A DNA stretch of 64,000 nucleotides from Steromphala cineraria. Taxonomy: Eukaryota; Mollusca; Gastropoda; Trochida; Trochidae. The stretch covers positions 34,416,801 through 34,480,800 of the forward strand of contig OU744734.1 in assembly GCA_916613615.1 (NCBI GenBank). The letters run 5' to 3'. Under the pieces are notes generated by a model. It ran no database searches. It was not told the DNA's origin and was given only the letters and a program-made list of their open reading frames with translations. The position numbers and the translations under genes are program-made. Positions 12,229 through 24,102 of this stretch are shown here, in pieces. Each line of letters starts with the position of its first letter. Position 1 is the stretch's first letter.

Positions 12229-13523
12229 GAAGAGATTTTAGGCCGTTCTATACCGTAAGCTCTGATGTTCATTTGGGAAGATTTGTTATAATACAGAAGA
12301 GAATTCTGTCAGTTCATGGTCAAGGATAACATACATAAATCATAAATCATATCCATATCTTGACTCATCATCTACATAAAGCATGAAATATGACAAAAGA
12401 TAAGAAACAATATTGGATACCAATGAAGTCTAATTTGCAAGAATGTGAAAAATGTCCAATGTTATTTCTTATGTACAAATACTGTTTTTGTTCAAATCAA
12501 AACAATTAAGTGTCCTTGTTCTGGGTTTAATTTTACAGGGCCCGTGTCAGAGTAATAAAAGATTTTGACACCTCAAATGACACTCTCAAATATAATTATT
12601 TTACTCTAGTTTTGAGGTTCTCTGGAATTTATACAACTCACCACAGGTCAATAATTCTTTATTTGCGATACCTTATTAATTTACTTGTCAATTCAAAAAC
12701 TTTAATAGATATTCTTTCAGTGAAAGCGATTACAATGTTCTTGGTTTTGAGTTACAATAAATTCTCTAAAGGGTAATAAAGAATTATTGTATTTTACTTA
12801 AGTTTAGTGTACATAAGAACTGTTTTATTCAGACGGTTATTTAAAACGAGAGAATAAATAACATAATTGCATCGATAAGAATTAACCAGACAATTCCTGT
12901 AGAACAACACGGAGACGTAATCAAAGCCATGTGATATGCTACCTAAAATAGTTATTAACTTTTCATGAACTGTGTGGGAAAATTCAAATGTATCAGAAGT
13001 AATTCTGATATTTTCAAAAGCTCGAATTGACCGCATCTAATGTTGTTGTTGATTTTAAATGCCTCTAAAATTGTAAATAAAATATATATTTGCATGTATT
13101 TTAACTCGCACATTTGCATCTACAATAATGTAATTAACTGTGCTCGTACTTGCTCATTTATGCTAACAAGTGATTTGTTGTGTCTCTTGGTGTACATTAT
13201 TGTGATTGACGCTGAAAAGTTTATTCTAAACTGCCTAGAGATATTGACATTGCTTCAGTTATCAGAAAGTCATCAACGTATGAATATTTCAGTAACCAAT
13301 AAACAACCTCTAAGATATAAACGAATAAGCTATCTTTTATTAGATCATTACAATCTGTACGATTTTGTAATTGATATTTCAAAGGAATTTCGAGAACAAG
13401 TGCATTAATCATATCAGAGACTTTGGCTACTGCTTTGATGCCTTTTGAAAAAATGCACTTGCGATACCGAACTGTTTCGAACATAAACATATATCAAATC
13501 ATACAGACTATGGAACTTGTCAC
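12229..13523. other. Non-coding part of unit B, with frames of unknown meaning
   Basis: Matches 6176-7480 of unit A and 21096-22390 of unit C. A plus-strand frame at 13040-13408 (122 residues) and a minus-strand frame at 13221-13490 (89 residues) are open as in unit C. No domain is recognised, so I do not call a gene. Confidence 0.35.
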
Positions 13524-13891
13524 TTAAAGGGGCAGTAGCACGTTATTTGATAATTTTATATTTTAGAATTTTTCACTGATAATTGTAAGTTAATGCTAAA
13601 TGTATTATTTTGACAGCGTCAAAAATCTCATTACACAGGCCAATCATCCTAAGTCAAAGGACAAAGTATGAAGATTCACATTAAATCCATTGGCGGCCAT
13701 TTTGTGTGAACACCTTTCATTTTGTGTAAGAAAAAGGAATTGCATGGCTAAACTTTACGTTATATATTTGAAGTATTACTGCTCAGTGCTCCATTTAGTT
13801 TAAATAGATTGTCTTTCAATTGGAACCATTAATTGTCATTTTCCTTACACTACCTTATATTCCTCCTGAAAACGTGCTACTGTCCCTTTAA
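13524..13891 (+). mobile_element. TTAA-flanked MITE, copy b (complete)
   Basis: Starts TTAA then AGGGGCAGTAGCACGTT and ends AACGTGCTACTGTCCCT then TTAA at 13888-13891, giving 17-base terminal inverted repeats with one mismatch. There is no coding capacity. Unit A has the unoccupied site at about 7480 (CACTTTAGAG where B has CACTTAA...TTAAGAG). The insertion is therefore later than the A/B split and earlier than the B/C duplication. Confidence 0.9.
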
Positions 13892-14105
13892 GAGAATGTA
13901 GGGGACGTTGCACAGCTTGTCGCCTGTGCTCAAAACAAGTTATTTTGGATTTCTTTTGATAATATGTTTCTCCGGTGACTGCTAAGCTAGTTAGAAATTC
14001 CCCCTCCTCTTAAAGATAAACGTTTTACGAAACTTTTGAAAAAAACGGATATCTATGGTTATTATAGAGCTAGGTCTAAGAAACCTTGAGTATATTCGTA
14101 TTCCT

Positions 14106-15235
14106 CTTGGGCAATTGGGACTACCAATAGTATATTTTGGGACCATTGGGCTACCTAGGTTTCCAGCATACATAATTTAAGAAAATCCCGAGAGAAGAGT
14201 TCTTATTTGTCTGCAAACTTTATGACCAATGACGTACAAAAGTAATGACCCTATTTCCCCGAAAATGTACTACTTTCCTAGCAAAAAAATATCCATTTTT
14301 CAAAAAAAATTCCATTTTTAAAAGTGAATCACGAGTGGTGGCATTTTTAAAATTCGCGTGTATATTATGACAATCAGGAATCAGTGTGGTTTCTCGTATT
14401 TTGTATTCAATTGTTAGCGAGTTTAAAAAAGGCAGCCCTTAGGCAATCAAAATTTGTGTTGACGATTTTATGAAACTCAAAAGTGAAAACATGTTCAAAT
14501 TATTGAAACAAAAAGCTGTGTACCTCATTAGAAATAGACATTAACTATTTTCGCTTGATAATTATTCTATCCAAATATAGTTGTACTTGGTTTGTATTAA
14601 TTTACTTATTTCATTAACGAAATATCTTCCTGGTAGCCTTAACCTTTTTTGAGGAGAAATTCAACCGAGAAGATTTTCTCATTAGCTAAACATATGAGTC
14701 ATTTAGAAAAGAACCTTTATTTTTTGGAATCACACTACCTGACGAATAAACGTGTAATCTATATATACTTTTGAATTAGAGTTCCATGTTAATAATATTA
14801 TAATAATTATAATCTTGTGTCTATTGTGTCAGTGGTGTAGTGGTTAGCATGCTTGCCAGAGACCCGGGTTCGAATCCCGGTGGAGACACCAAAAATGTGT
14901 AACTTGGATCTCAATCTGTGTTGTGTCCCTGGGCAAGACACTTCATCCACATTGCACTCAGTTCACCCAGCTGTACAAATGGGTACCTGAACAAGGGGGA
15001 AGTATGGACCTATACGGTCGCGCGGAGCTCTGTTTAATCGGCGGCATCGAAAATACTATCCCTCCAGAGTAATAATACTCATGGCGCTATGAGAATGCTT
15101 TGTCATGGATATATGCGCGGTATAAGAAAGCTATTATTATTATTATTATTATTATTATTTTTGCTTTCTGGTCGATTTGAGATATATAGCCAATAAAATT
15201 ATTAGTTATCGAAATCATGGAATGTAAGGTTTTTA
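14106..15235. repeat. Segment present in units B and C, absent from unit A
   Basis: Unit A passes directly from TTCGTACATTCAAATAATTT (about 7685) to AATATCTAACCATGG, where unit B holds about 1.13 kb. The segment contains the SINE at 14826-15160; the rest is AT-rich with no recognised gene. Either B/C gained it or A lost it. The SINE inside favours a gain for at least part of it. Confidence 0.6.
14826..15160 (+). mobile_element. tRNA-derived SINE (unit B)
   Basis: The 5' part is tRNA-like, with Pol III A box (TAGTGGTTAGCATG) and B box (GGGTTCGAATCCC) and a GTGTC/GACAC acceptor-like pairing. A conserved-type central domain follows (CTGGGCAAGACACTTCATCC and onwards), and the tail is (TTA)n. The tRNA-like part is only about 65 bases and lacks a proper anticodon arm, so it is a SINE head and not a tRNA gene. 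A near-identical copy sits at the same place in unit C. Confidence 0.85.
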
Positions 15236-16298
15236 AGATGAGATTTTAACAAATTATTTTGAAATATCTAACCATGGTAATAATCTAAAAAATTCGATAA
15301 GAATTTAATGTTCTGAAAGACAAATAATGAAAACTAAATGCTAAAAGCTTCCTCTTTTGTGATCCATGATTGAATATTCTTGGAAATCACCTTTATACAA
15401 ACGCTATTTCCAGAATTGCCAAAATAACAACATTATTTCAAGTTTTCAATAACTACCATCTCAAATTAAATATTATTACCATTATTGAATTACATTATCG
15501 AAGAAGGTGTGATTTAGTAAGAATTTGGACTTTATTGCAGATGCAATTGTTATAATTGATTCAAACCAAACCAACGTTTATAGCATCTCTTTTCTGTCAT
15601 TTTTGCTCCATATTATTAAAGAAAAACTGGCCAGTTTACGAATATTGATATCAAATTTAAGCAAAAAGAGAGGAACAGCCTTGAAAATCCAATATCTATT
15701 ACTCCAAATGAAAGTGCGTTTGTCCTGAAATGTATGCAAAACCAAAAGAGTCCAGGATCAGACTGTTTTGCAGTCATATAATTCCAGTTGTTCTGCCTGT
15801 ATATTGGGGTTTTTCTCCTTAGATCTATAACATATGCTTTTGAAAATGAAACCATGTCAAATTTTCAAAATCTAGGTATTATAACTTGTATTCCAAACGA
15901 AAATAGAGATTGGCAATATCATACTGTCGACAAATAACTTTATTAAATGTAGATTATAAAATAGTATCTGGATAAATTGGAAATAGAATGAAAAATGTTC
16001 TCCCATATATCATTAGCGAAACACAAACAGGTTTTCTTAAACACCGTTTGATTGGGAGAAAATACAAAAATATCATATGACATTATGAGTTACTGTGAAG
16101 TACACAAACAATTATTTTTTAATAACTGTCGATCTTTGAAAAGCGTTTGATACTGTACAGTGAAGTTACCTAGAGAGAGCTCTTGAGGCATTTAATTTTG
16201 GGCCTTATTTCAAACGGATCAAACTCTGTCAGTATAAAAGAAACAGCGCTATAATAAACTCAGGACAACATCTTTAATTATTCTAATCTTGAAAAAGG
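15236..16298 (+). pseudogene. LINE reverse-transcriptase fragment, 5' part (unit B)
   Basis: Decayed plus-strand RT sequence: KSPGSD at about 15747, LLRSITYAFEN, GIITCIP and GENTKISYDIMSYCEV-type blocks can be read with stops and frame changes up to 16290. It is interrupted by the Tc1-like element starting at 16299 and resumes at 17450. It includes about 0.5 kb of 5' sequence that unit A lacks. Not functional. Confidence 0.65.
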
Positions 16299-17449
16299 TA
16301 CACTCACGGGCAAATGAAAGTATAGGTCAACTTCCAATGCTCACAACATTAAAACAAAAGATAATATATCAATGCCGCGAAGATGATTTTATAGCACAAT
16401 CAAATGACAATAATCAACACAAACAGATATCATTTGATCACTCCAGTATATTTCTGCAATCTCATTTAAATAAGCAGGGGGTCAAATTTCATTGATTTCA
16501 AGTGTCTAAAATATAAACAGTGAGACCATAAACATACTCTGTTGTTGTCAATAAGATGTGTGACCTCCTGTCACATCAATACAGGCACGAACACGTCTCC
16601 TCATCAACGTTGTAAAACGTCGGATGACGGCGTCAGGAATACATGTACGTTGCTACTCTTTTCTAAGGGCGAAACGCTCACCCCGGCGCCTGTATACCCT
16701 CTGTGTGCCATCGTTGTGACACAGACAGAAGCGAGTTTCGTCTGTGAATAAGACTCGTCTCCAGTTCCGTGCTTGCCATCTGAAAACTCATCGCGCCCAT
16801 TGAAGTTGACGGCGCTTATGTTAAGGGGTCAAGGCAATGCCCTGGAAGGGGCGATAAGCCTGAATCCCTGCTACATGTAATCTCCTTGACACTGTACGTC
16901 AACTAGCACGATGACCAAGAGCCGTTGACGCTGTTTCCATTGCCGTTACAAATATGTTCCTCAGATCAACGGTTCGGATGTAGTGATCTTCTTGATGTTT
17001 TGTGACACGTGGCCTACCACTTCGGGGTCTGTCCTGGGTCCGACCAGTCTGCATAAGCCTGGACACTGGCAGTGGCGCGCAATGGAAGGTTCGAGCAATA
17101 TGGCCGTGTGTTGCTCCCATTTCGGTCATTCCAATAGCTCCTTCTCGTTGTTCCTGAGTCAACCTTGCCATTCCTTTTGTGTTTTTTACAGCTGCTATGA
17201 TATGACAGTATCAAGCAAATCGATTGATACATATTTTATTCACTTAATTTTCATCTAATTGGTTCTAAACAGAATTCAAGATTTTTCTGTTTTCTACAGA
17301 ATATAGCAACACAAGTTGCGTTTTGGCGATATTTATTATGTGTTTTAAGGCATGCCATTATGTTAAGTATAATTTACGTTTGGTATGACCAAAAGTTTTA
17401 AATTTATATCAATATGAAGGACCTATACTTTCTTTTGCCCGGGAGTGTA
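16299..17449 (-). mobile_element. Tc1/mariner-like element with TIRs (unit B)
   Basis: 1,151 bases bounded by TA and terminal inverted repeats of about 30 bases (left TACACTCACGGGCAAATG, right in reverse complement TACACTCCCGGGCAAAAG). Inserted into the LINE fragment. The empty site is visible in unit A near 8183. It carries a broken transposase on the minus strand. The same insertion is present in unit C, so it preceded the B/C duplication. Confidence 0.88.
16552..17171 (-). pseudogene. Tc1-like transposase remnant (unit B)
   Basis: The N-terminus (16899-17171) reads MARLTQEQREGAIGMTEMG and then SGRPRVTKHQED, the typical bipartite helix-turn-helix DNA-binding region with an AT-hook-like GRPR. 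A later fragment around 16660-16760 has DETRFCL and RVYRRRGERF, the region of the second catalytic Asp in Tc1-type DDE transposases. The end (AVIRR, MRRRVRACID, GGHTSY, stop near 16553) matches the C-terminus. The stretch with the last catalytic acid is deleted and frames are broken. It cannot encode an active enzyme. Confidence 0.8.
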
Positions 17450-17900
17450 GATAAGGCGACCCTATTTCTCCATATCTATTATTTATGTGTGTATTAGTCA
17501 TATCTTTCTAGAACAATGAAAGGATAAATGTAGTTGAGGTTCATGGTGTTGCATATGTTACTTTCAAATTTGTTAATGATGCAAATTTAAAGTAAAGTTC
17601 TCATTATTTATAACAACATCCAGATAAAGAACACAGTCAAATTCAGAAATCTCGATTTAAAGATGTACGTCTATTATGAAGATTCTAAAACATATCTCAA
17701 ATGGTACCGATGTGGAAAATGATCTATTCGTGATTTAACGACTAGTTCTTGGTATTAAAAATGCTTCATAGCTTAAAAAGTGACATCAGAAAAAATGATA
17801 ATTTCATCTCATATTTCAAATCGGTGAGGTTGTTACCCAATTCAGTGATTACAATTTCAAAGGGTACACCTTCTTGAAAATATCCTTTTTATAACTCAAA
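17450..17900 (+). pseudogene. LINE fragment, 3' part (unit B)
   Basis: Continuation of the interrupted LINE. The position of the catalytic YADD box now reads FVND (about 17567-17578), so the active site is lost here and in unit C, whereas unit A retains YADD. No open frame remains. Confidence 0.55.
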
Positions 17901-18930
17901 ACGTTACAAAATCACAAAATACACATCATCACAACATTCCAAAATACATATTTGAAAACTTCAACGCTAAATCTCATTATTTATTTGAAAGGCAACAAAT
18001 GCATTCAAATTAGACAAGTTAAAAAACTAAACAAATAATAAAAGAACTACAAAAGTTATTGAATAATTCATTCAATTCCTACCCAAGTGAAATGATATTT
18101 TCTCTGATCAGCATTATACAAACTTATCAAAATTGATTCAGATCATATTAAAGGAATATCATTGGACTCTGGAGAAAGTATGAAACACAGGTGTTGAATG
18201 ACCGGGAATAAAAAGTCACCTGTATACAGAAACAATTAGTTCGTTTCACTATCGTTTCTACTACGATTATAACAGGATGTTTCCTTTGCCAAGCCACCGT
18301 ACCTACAGTGCGTTCAACGAAGATGTTCGTGGCTGGAAGTCGTTCTTGGACGATCTGTATCCTTGTGAGTTTCCGATGGGACACTAACACATTCAAGGAG
18401 ATCTAACTACCCTTGTCTGCCACGTTCCGTTATATCGAAACTGGGAACTCTAGAAGAAAGCTTGTCTTGTGTGGAAGATGGTGAGTTCAAGTAGCTGCTA
18501 ATAAGTTTGAGACATGGTAAGGTTGCAGTACAGTCAATTTGAATTTTACACCAAGATAGTATAGCATCACAATGTGTTGGTTAACAGCTTTTCATGATCA
18601 TCATGGCTGCACATAGACATTACGCAGTTGTCTGCCAAATTATTTTAGCCAAATGAGCGGTTAAACCGCAAATCTATCACTAATTTTATTGCCTGCTCAA
18701 TGATGTATAATTTAGTGAGAACGCAGTAAGAACGTAGGAGAAACCTTGTTGACGACTTGAAAATGCACATTATCCTGTCTCGTAAATTATAGAATAACAA
18801 GTTTATCCATTCATTCGCAAAATACTTTTATATGTGCACAAATTATATTTATTACATTTGACTCGTTTCGTATGTGTCATTATGATTGACAGCATCCTAT
18901 GAAATATGGTCATTTATTTGATTTACATCA
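17901..18930. other. Spacer downstream of gene 3
   Basis: Near-identical to 26750-27814. It includes a minus-strand frame of 82 residues (18148-18396, containing ERLPATNIFVERTVG) related to that at 9289-9534. No family is recognised. Near 18790 unit B lacks about 36 bases that units A and C keep. Confidence 0.3.
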
Positions 18931-20742
18931 CTATTTTATGAGACAAATTTGTAAAGCATTGGAATAAGGGTATCCAACAGATGTGACCAATGTACTCAAT
19001 TCCTTTCGATTCTTTCCCAAAACGTATACATTCGTTGAACTAAAAGTTGAAAAAAAGATTTTGTGATCATGGAAAAACAAACTGTTTATATCTTCCTTAT
19101 CGGTGTAAATTATTTGGCGACTTCTATGAATGATATACTCAATAACTTGATTTTTTTGGGCAATATATAATATATTTCCTCTACTATTTAATGTGAGACC
19201 ATTGACATTGTATTGATCACTGATAAGAATAGTTTCTTTTTTACCAGTATATGACATTGTTATAATATTAGCTTTCTCAGATATGTACAATACCCTGCGT
19301 TTTGGATCAGCTGATATATATAAAGTATCTACAGATTTTTGTTTTCTGACGACAGTTCTTTTCCCATTTACAACATTTATACTTAACACAGATGCCAGAT
19401 TTTGAACCTCCACCTGAGTTCCTCTGGTAAAGAAGACAATATGTCTCTTATCATCTATTGCAATTGCTCGTGGTCTGTATGTATCCTGTATGATTCGTGA
19501 TGATGAAGATGAAAGGCTCCTCAGTTCTATGACGTCACGGTTGTCCATGACTCGTGACACTACTACTTTCTTCAAGCTTGAGAAGTATTTGCAAGAATAG
19601 ACTATACTGCCTGCTACTTCTGGATATGATTTTGTTGTATTTGTTTCAGGATAAAGAATGACAGTTTGATTATCCAGCGGTGAAAAGGAAGGGAAAACTA
19701 AAATACCCGTATCTTGTTCCTCTTTATCAACACGTTGGTGGTCTGAAATAGTGAGCATTGCCTTAAGAAAAAACTTATTTACATACAAACTTATGAAAAC
19801 TTGAGTATAGGAGACATTAATACTCCTAAAATCATAGGGTTACGACATGGATTTACCAATTTAAGGTCACAGTTATAAGAATAATAGTAAGAAATAATGC
19901 ATCAGCTATTAAATTTCTACTTCCATACATCAAAGATAAAACACCCCCGAAGATATTTCTGTTAGAAATGAGAGAAAAGCAATGTCATTTAAGCAACTTA
20001 GATTTAGCTTACCATTTAATGTCAATGGTGATTTTTTGTACATGTACGTGAATCATAAAACAGGGTTTTGGGAACTGGGATTTTGGAAAAGACTTTAATA
20101 AACATTTGAAAAGTGTTATTTCATTATCTAGTTGTTACCTTTACAGTACAAATTATAGTTATATTCATCAATCTTACCTTTAACGCAAATATATTGTCCG
20201 CTTCTTCCATGAATACGTCTTGTGTGTCCTGTGCAATTCAGTCTATGGTCCTTGATTAATTCAAAAAAATACAGGTTAGTTTTTGAAATACGTAAAACAG
20301 GTAGAAGTAAGGTAACAAGGTAAATTGATACTGATGAATAATTTGTACATTGTCACATATTTCGTGCATGTCTAGCACAATGCTGTTTTGTTCCTATCCT
20401 TAATTGCAAAAAATATTTTGTTTTTCTGTTGATTTTTTTCAAATATTTGTCCGATGGTTTATTCAACTCTTTTATTGATTTTTTTAGAGAGAATGATGTA
20501 CATATCATGAAAAGGAATACTTGAGAAATTATTATAAATACCCTTGACACGTTGAGAAGAAGAACATCCCCAGCTGCTGAATAATCAATTGAACAATTCA
20601 GATCAACTTGAGAATATGCAATATTTGAGCATCCAGCCACATGTTGACAGAAAAGAATACACATCTTAACACCAAGGGGAGATTTTCCAGCTACCAAGAG
20701 TCCACAAGTTGCCAGGAGGATAAGGATTGATACTTTTGTCAT
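18931..20742 (-). CDS. Gene 3: chimeric secreted beta-propeller protein (3 exons)
   Basis: Exons on the minus strand: 20742-20542, 20250-20178 and 19742-18931, giving 361 residues. Signal peptide, Cys-rich segment and exon 2 match gene 2 with one replacement in exon 2 (HRLNC for HRVNC). From about codon 20 of exon 3 onward the sequence instead follows gene 4 (NTTKS, VVVSRVMDNRD, ADPKRRVLYIS, DQYNVNGLTLN). The switch between DHQRVDKEE (gene-2 type) and NTTKS (gene-4 type), about 19640-19740, marks the tandem-duplication junction inside the coding exon. The frame is intact, so the fusion should give a full propeller. Confidence 0.75.
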
Positions 20743-20846
20743 ATTAGGGGCACCTCTTGTAAGTCCTCTCTGTGTCACTACTCAAACCGTCTACTGAATG
20801 AATTGTTTTGAAAGAGATTTCTTAAAGAGTTGGCGAAGATAAGCGA

Positions 20847-20859
20847 CATAAAATATACC
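20847..20859 (-). promoter_or_regulatory. TATA-like box of gene 3
   Basis: Same GGTATATTTTATG plus GATA-type block as in genes 1, 2 and 4, about 105 bases upstream of the start codon. Confidence 0.45.
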
Positions 20860-20906
20860 ATATCTTTAAATTATCATTTGAGGAACTGCTGATAAGATTT
20901 ATTATC

Positions 20907-21095
20907 ATAGAGAAGTAGAAGATTCCCAGTTGCTGAATAATCAATTGAACAATTCAGATCGACTTGTGAATATGAAATATGTGATCATCCAGCCACATTT
21001 TGACAGAAAAGAATACACATCTTAACACCAAGGGGAGATTTTGCAGTTACCAATAACTCACATGTTGTCAAAATCGTTAAGACTGGTAACTTCAT
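20907..21095 (-). pseudogene. Broken duplicate exon 1b of gene 3
   Basis: Same defect as next to gene 2: start codon at 21095-21093, TGA at 20987-20985 in place of the Cys codon, no donor. The shared stop shows that the mutation predates the B/C duplication. Confidence 0.65.
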
Positions 21096-22390
21096 GAAGA
21101 GATTTTAGGCCGTTCTATACCGTAAGCTCTGATGTTCATTTGGGAAGATTTGTTATAATACAGAAGAGAATTCTGTCAGTTCATGGTCAAGGATAACATA
21201 CATAAATCATAAATCATATCCATATCTTGACTCATCATCTACATAAAGCATGAAATATGACAAAAGATAAGAAACAATATTGGATACCAATGAAGTCTAA
21301 TTTGCAAGAATGTGAAAAATGTCCAACGTTATTTCTTATGTACAAATACTGTTTTTGTTCAAATCAAAACAATTAAGTGTCCTTGTTCTGGGTTTAATTT
21401 TACAGGGCCCGTGTCAGAGTAATAAAAGATTTTGACACCTCAAATGACACCCTCAAATATAATTATTTTACTCTAGTTTTGAGGTTCTCTGGAATTTATA
21501 CAACTCACCACAGGTCAATAATTCTTTATTTGCGATACCTTATTAATTTACTTGTCAATTCAAAAACTTTAATAGATATTCTTTCAGTGAAATCGATTAC
21601 AATGTTCTTGGTTTTGAGTTACAATAAATTCTCTAAAGGGTAATAAAGAATTATTGTATTTTACTTAAGTTCAGTGTACATAAGAACTGTTTTATTCAGA
21701 CGGTTATTTAAAACGAGAGAATAAATAACATAATTGCATCGATAAGAATTAACCAGACAATTCCTGTAGAACAACATGGAGACGTAATCAAAGCCATGTC
21801 ATATGCTACCTAAAATAGTTATTAACTTTTCATGAACTGTGTGGGAAAATTCAAATGTATCAGAAGTAATTCTGATATTTTCAAAAGCTCGAATTGACCG
21901 CATCTAATGTTGTTGTTGATTTTAAATGCCTCTAAAATTGTAAATAAAATATATATTTGCATGTATTTTAACTCGCACATTTGCATCTACAATAATGTAA
22001 TTAACTGTGCTCGTACTTGCTCATTTATGCTAACAAGTGATTTGTTGTGTCTCTTCGTGTACATTATTGTGATTGACGCTGAAAAGTTTATTCTAAACTG
22101 CCTAGAGATATTGACATTGCTTCAGTTATCAGAAAGTCATCAACGTATGAATATTTCAGTAACCAATAAACAACCTCTAAGATATAAACGAATAAGCTAT
22201 CTTTTATTAGCTCATTACAATCTGTACGATTTTGTAATTGATATTTCAAAGGAATTTCGAGAACAAGTGCATTAATCATATCAGAGACTTTGGCTACTGC
22301 TTTGATGCCTTTTGAAAAAATGCACTTGCGATACCGAACTGTTTCGAACATAAACATATATCAAATCATACAGACTATGGAACTTGTCAC
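21096..22390. other. Non-coding part of unit C
   Basis: Differs from 12229-13523 by only a few substitutions. The unassigned open frames at 21907-22275 (plus) and 22088-22357 (minus) are the unit C versions of those in unit B. Confidence 0.35.
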
Positions 22391-22758
22391 TTAAAGGGGC
22401 AGTAGCACGTTATTTGATAATTTTATATTTTAGAATTTTTCACTGATAATTGTAAGTTAATGCTAAATGTATTATTTTGACAGCGTCAAAAATCTCATTA
22501 CACAGGCCAATCATCCTAAGTCAAAGGACAAAGTATGAAGATTCACATTAAATCCATTGGCGGCCATTTTGTGTGAACACCTTTCATTTTGTGTAAGAAA
22601 AAGGAATTGCATGGCTAAACTTTACGTTATATATTTGAAGTATTACTGCTCAGTGCTCCATTTAGTTTAAATAGATTGTCTTTCAATTGGAACCATTAAT
22701 TGTCATTTTCCTTACACTACCTTATATTCCTCCTGAAAACGTGCTACTGTCCCTTTAA
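22391..22758 (+). mobile_element. TTAA-flanked MITE, copy c (complete)
   Basis: Unit C version of copy b, with TTAA at both ends (22391-22394, 22755-22758) and the same inverted termini. It arose by duplication of the block, not by a separate insertion. Confidence 0.9.
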
Positions 22759-23692
22759 GAGAATGTAGGGGACGTTGCACAGCTTGTCGCCTGTGCTCAA
22801 AACAAGTTATTTTGGATTTCTTTTGATAATATGTTTCTCCGGTGACTGCTAAGCTAGTTAGAAATTCCCCCTCCTCTTAAAGATAAACGTTTTACGAAAC
22901 TTTTGAAAAAAACGGATATCTATGGTTATTATAGAGCTAGGTCTAAGAAACCTTGAGTATATTCGTATTCCTCTTGGGCAATTGGGACTACCAATAGTAT
23001 ATTTTGGGACCATTGGGCTACCTAGGTTTCCAGCATACATAATTTAAGAAAATCCCGAGAGAAGAGTTCTTATTTGTCTGCAAACTTTATGACCAATGAC
23101 GTACAAAAGTAATGACCCTATTTCCCCGAAAATGTACTACTTTCCTAGCAAAAAAATATCCATTTTTCAAAAAAATTTCCATTTTTAAAAGTGAATCACG
23201 AGTGGTGGCATTTTTAAAATTCGCGTGCATATTATGACAATCAGGAATCAGTGTGGTTTCTCGTATTTTGTATTCAATTGTTAGCGAGTTTAAAAAAGGA
23301 AGCCCTTAGGCAATCAAAATTCGTGTTGACGATTTTATGAAACTCAAAAGTGAAAACATGTTCAAATTATTGAAACAAAAAGCTGTGTACCTCATTAGAA
23401 ATAGACATTAACTATTTTCGCTTGATAATTATTCTATCCAAATATAGTTGTACTTGGTTTGTATTAATTTACTTATTTCATTAACGAAATATCTTCCTGG
23501 TAGCTTTAACCTTTTTTGAGTAGAAATTCAACCGAGAAGATTTTCTCATTAGCTAAACATATGAGTCATTTAGAAAAGAACCTTTATTTTTTGGAATCAC
23601 ACTACCTGACGAATAAACGTGTAATCTATATATACTTTTGAATTAGAGTTCCATGTTAATAATATTATAATAATTATAATCTTGTGTATATT

Positions 23693-24026
23693 GTGTCAGT
23701 GGTGTAGTGGTTAGCATGCTTGCCAGAGACCCGGGTTCGAATCCCGGTGGAGACACCAAAAATGTGTAACTTGGATCTCAATCTGTGTTGTGTCCCTGGG
23801 CAAGACACTTCATCCACATTGCACTCAGTTCACCCAGCTGTACAAATGGGTACCTGAACAAGGGGGAAGTATGGACCTATACGGTCGCGCGGAGCGCTGT
23901 TTAATCGGCGGCATCGAAAATACTATCCCTCCAGAGTAATAATACTCATGGCGCTATGAGAATGCTTTGTCATGGATATATGCGCGGTATAAGAAAGCTA
24001 TTATTATTATTATTATTATTATTATT
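23693..24026 (+). mobile_element. tRNA-derived SINE (unit C)
   Basis: Unit C version of the SINE at 14826, with A box, B box, central domain and (TTA)n tail. It differs by single bases, for example GGAGCGCTG against GGAGCTCTG. Confidence 0.85.
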
Positions 24027-24102
24027 TTTGCTTTCTGGTCGATTTGAGATATATAGCCAATAAAATTATTAGTTATCGAAATCATGGAATGTAAGGTTTT
24101 TA

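Noticed and set aside
13991..14173. Conserved 60-codon minus-strand gene (also at 22858)
   Set aside because: Conservation is only between the near-identical B and C blocks and there is no motif.
14826..14890. tRNA gene
   Set aside because: A and B boxes are good, but the tRNA-like part is only about 65 bases without a proper anticodon stem and continues into a SINE body with a (TTA)n tail.
16542..17258. Plus-strand proteins of 69 and 91 codons
   Set aside because: They are the antisense of the Tc1-like transposase remnant; the same applies at 25391-26107.
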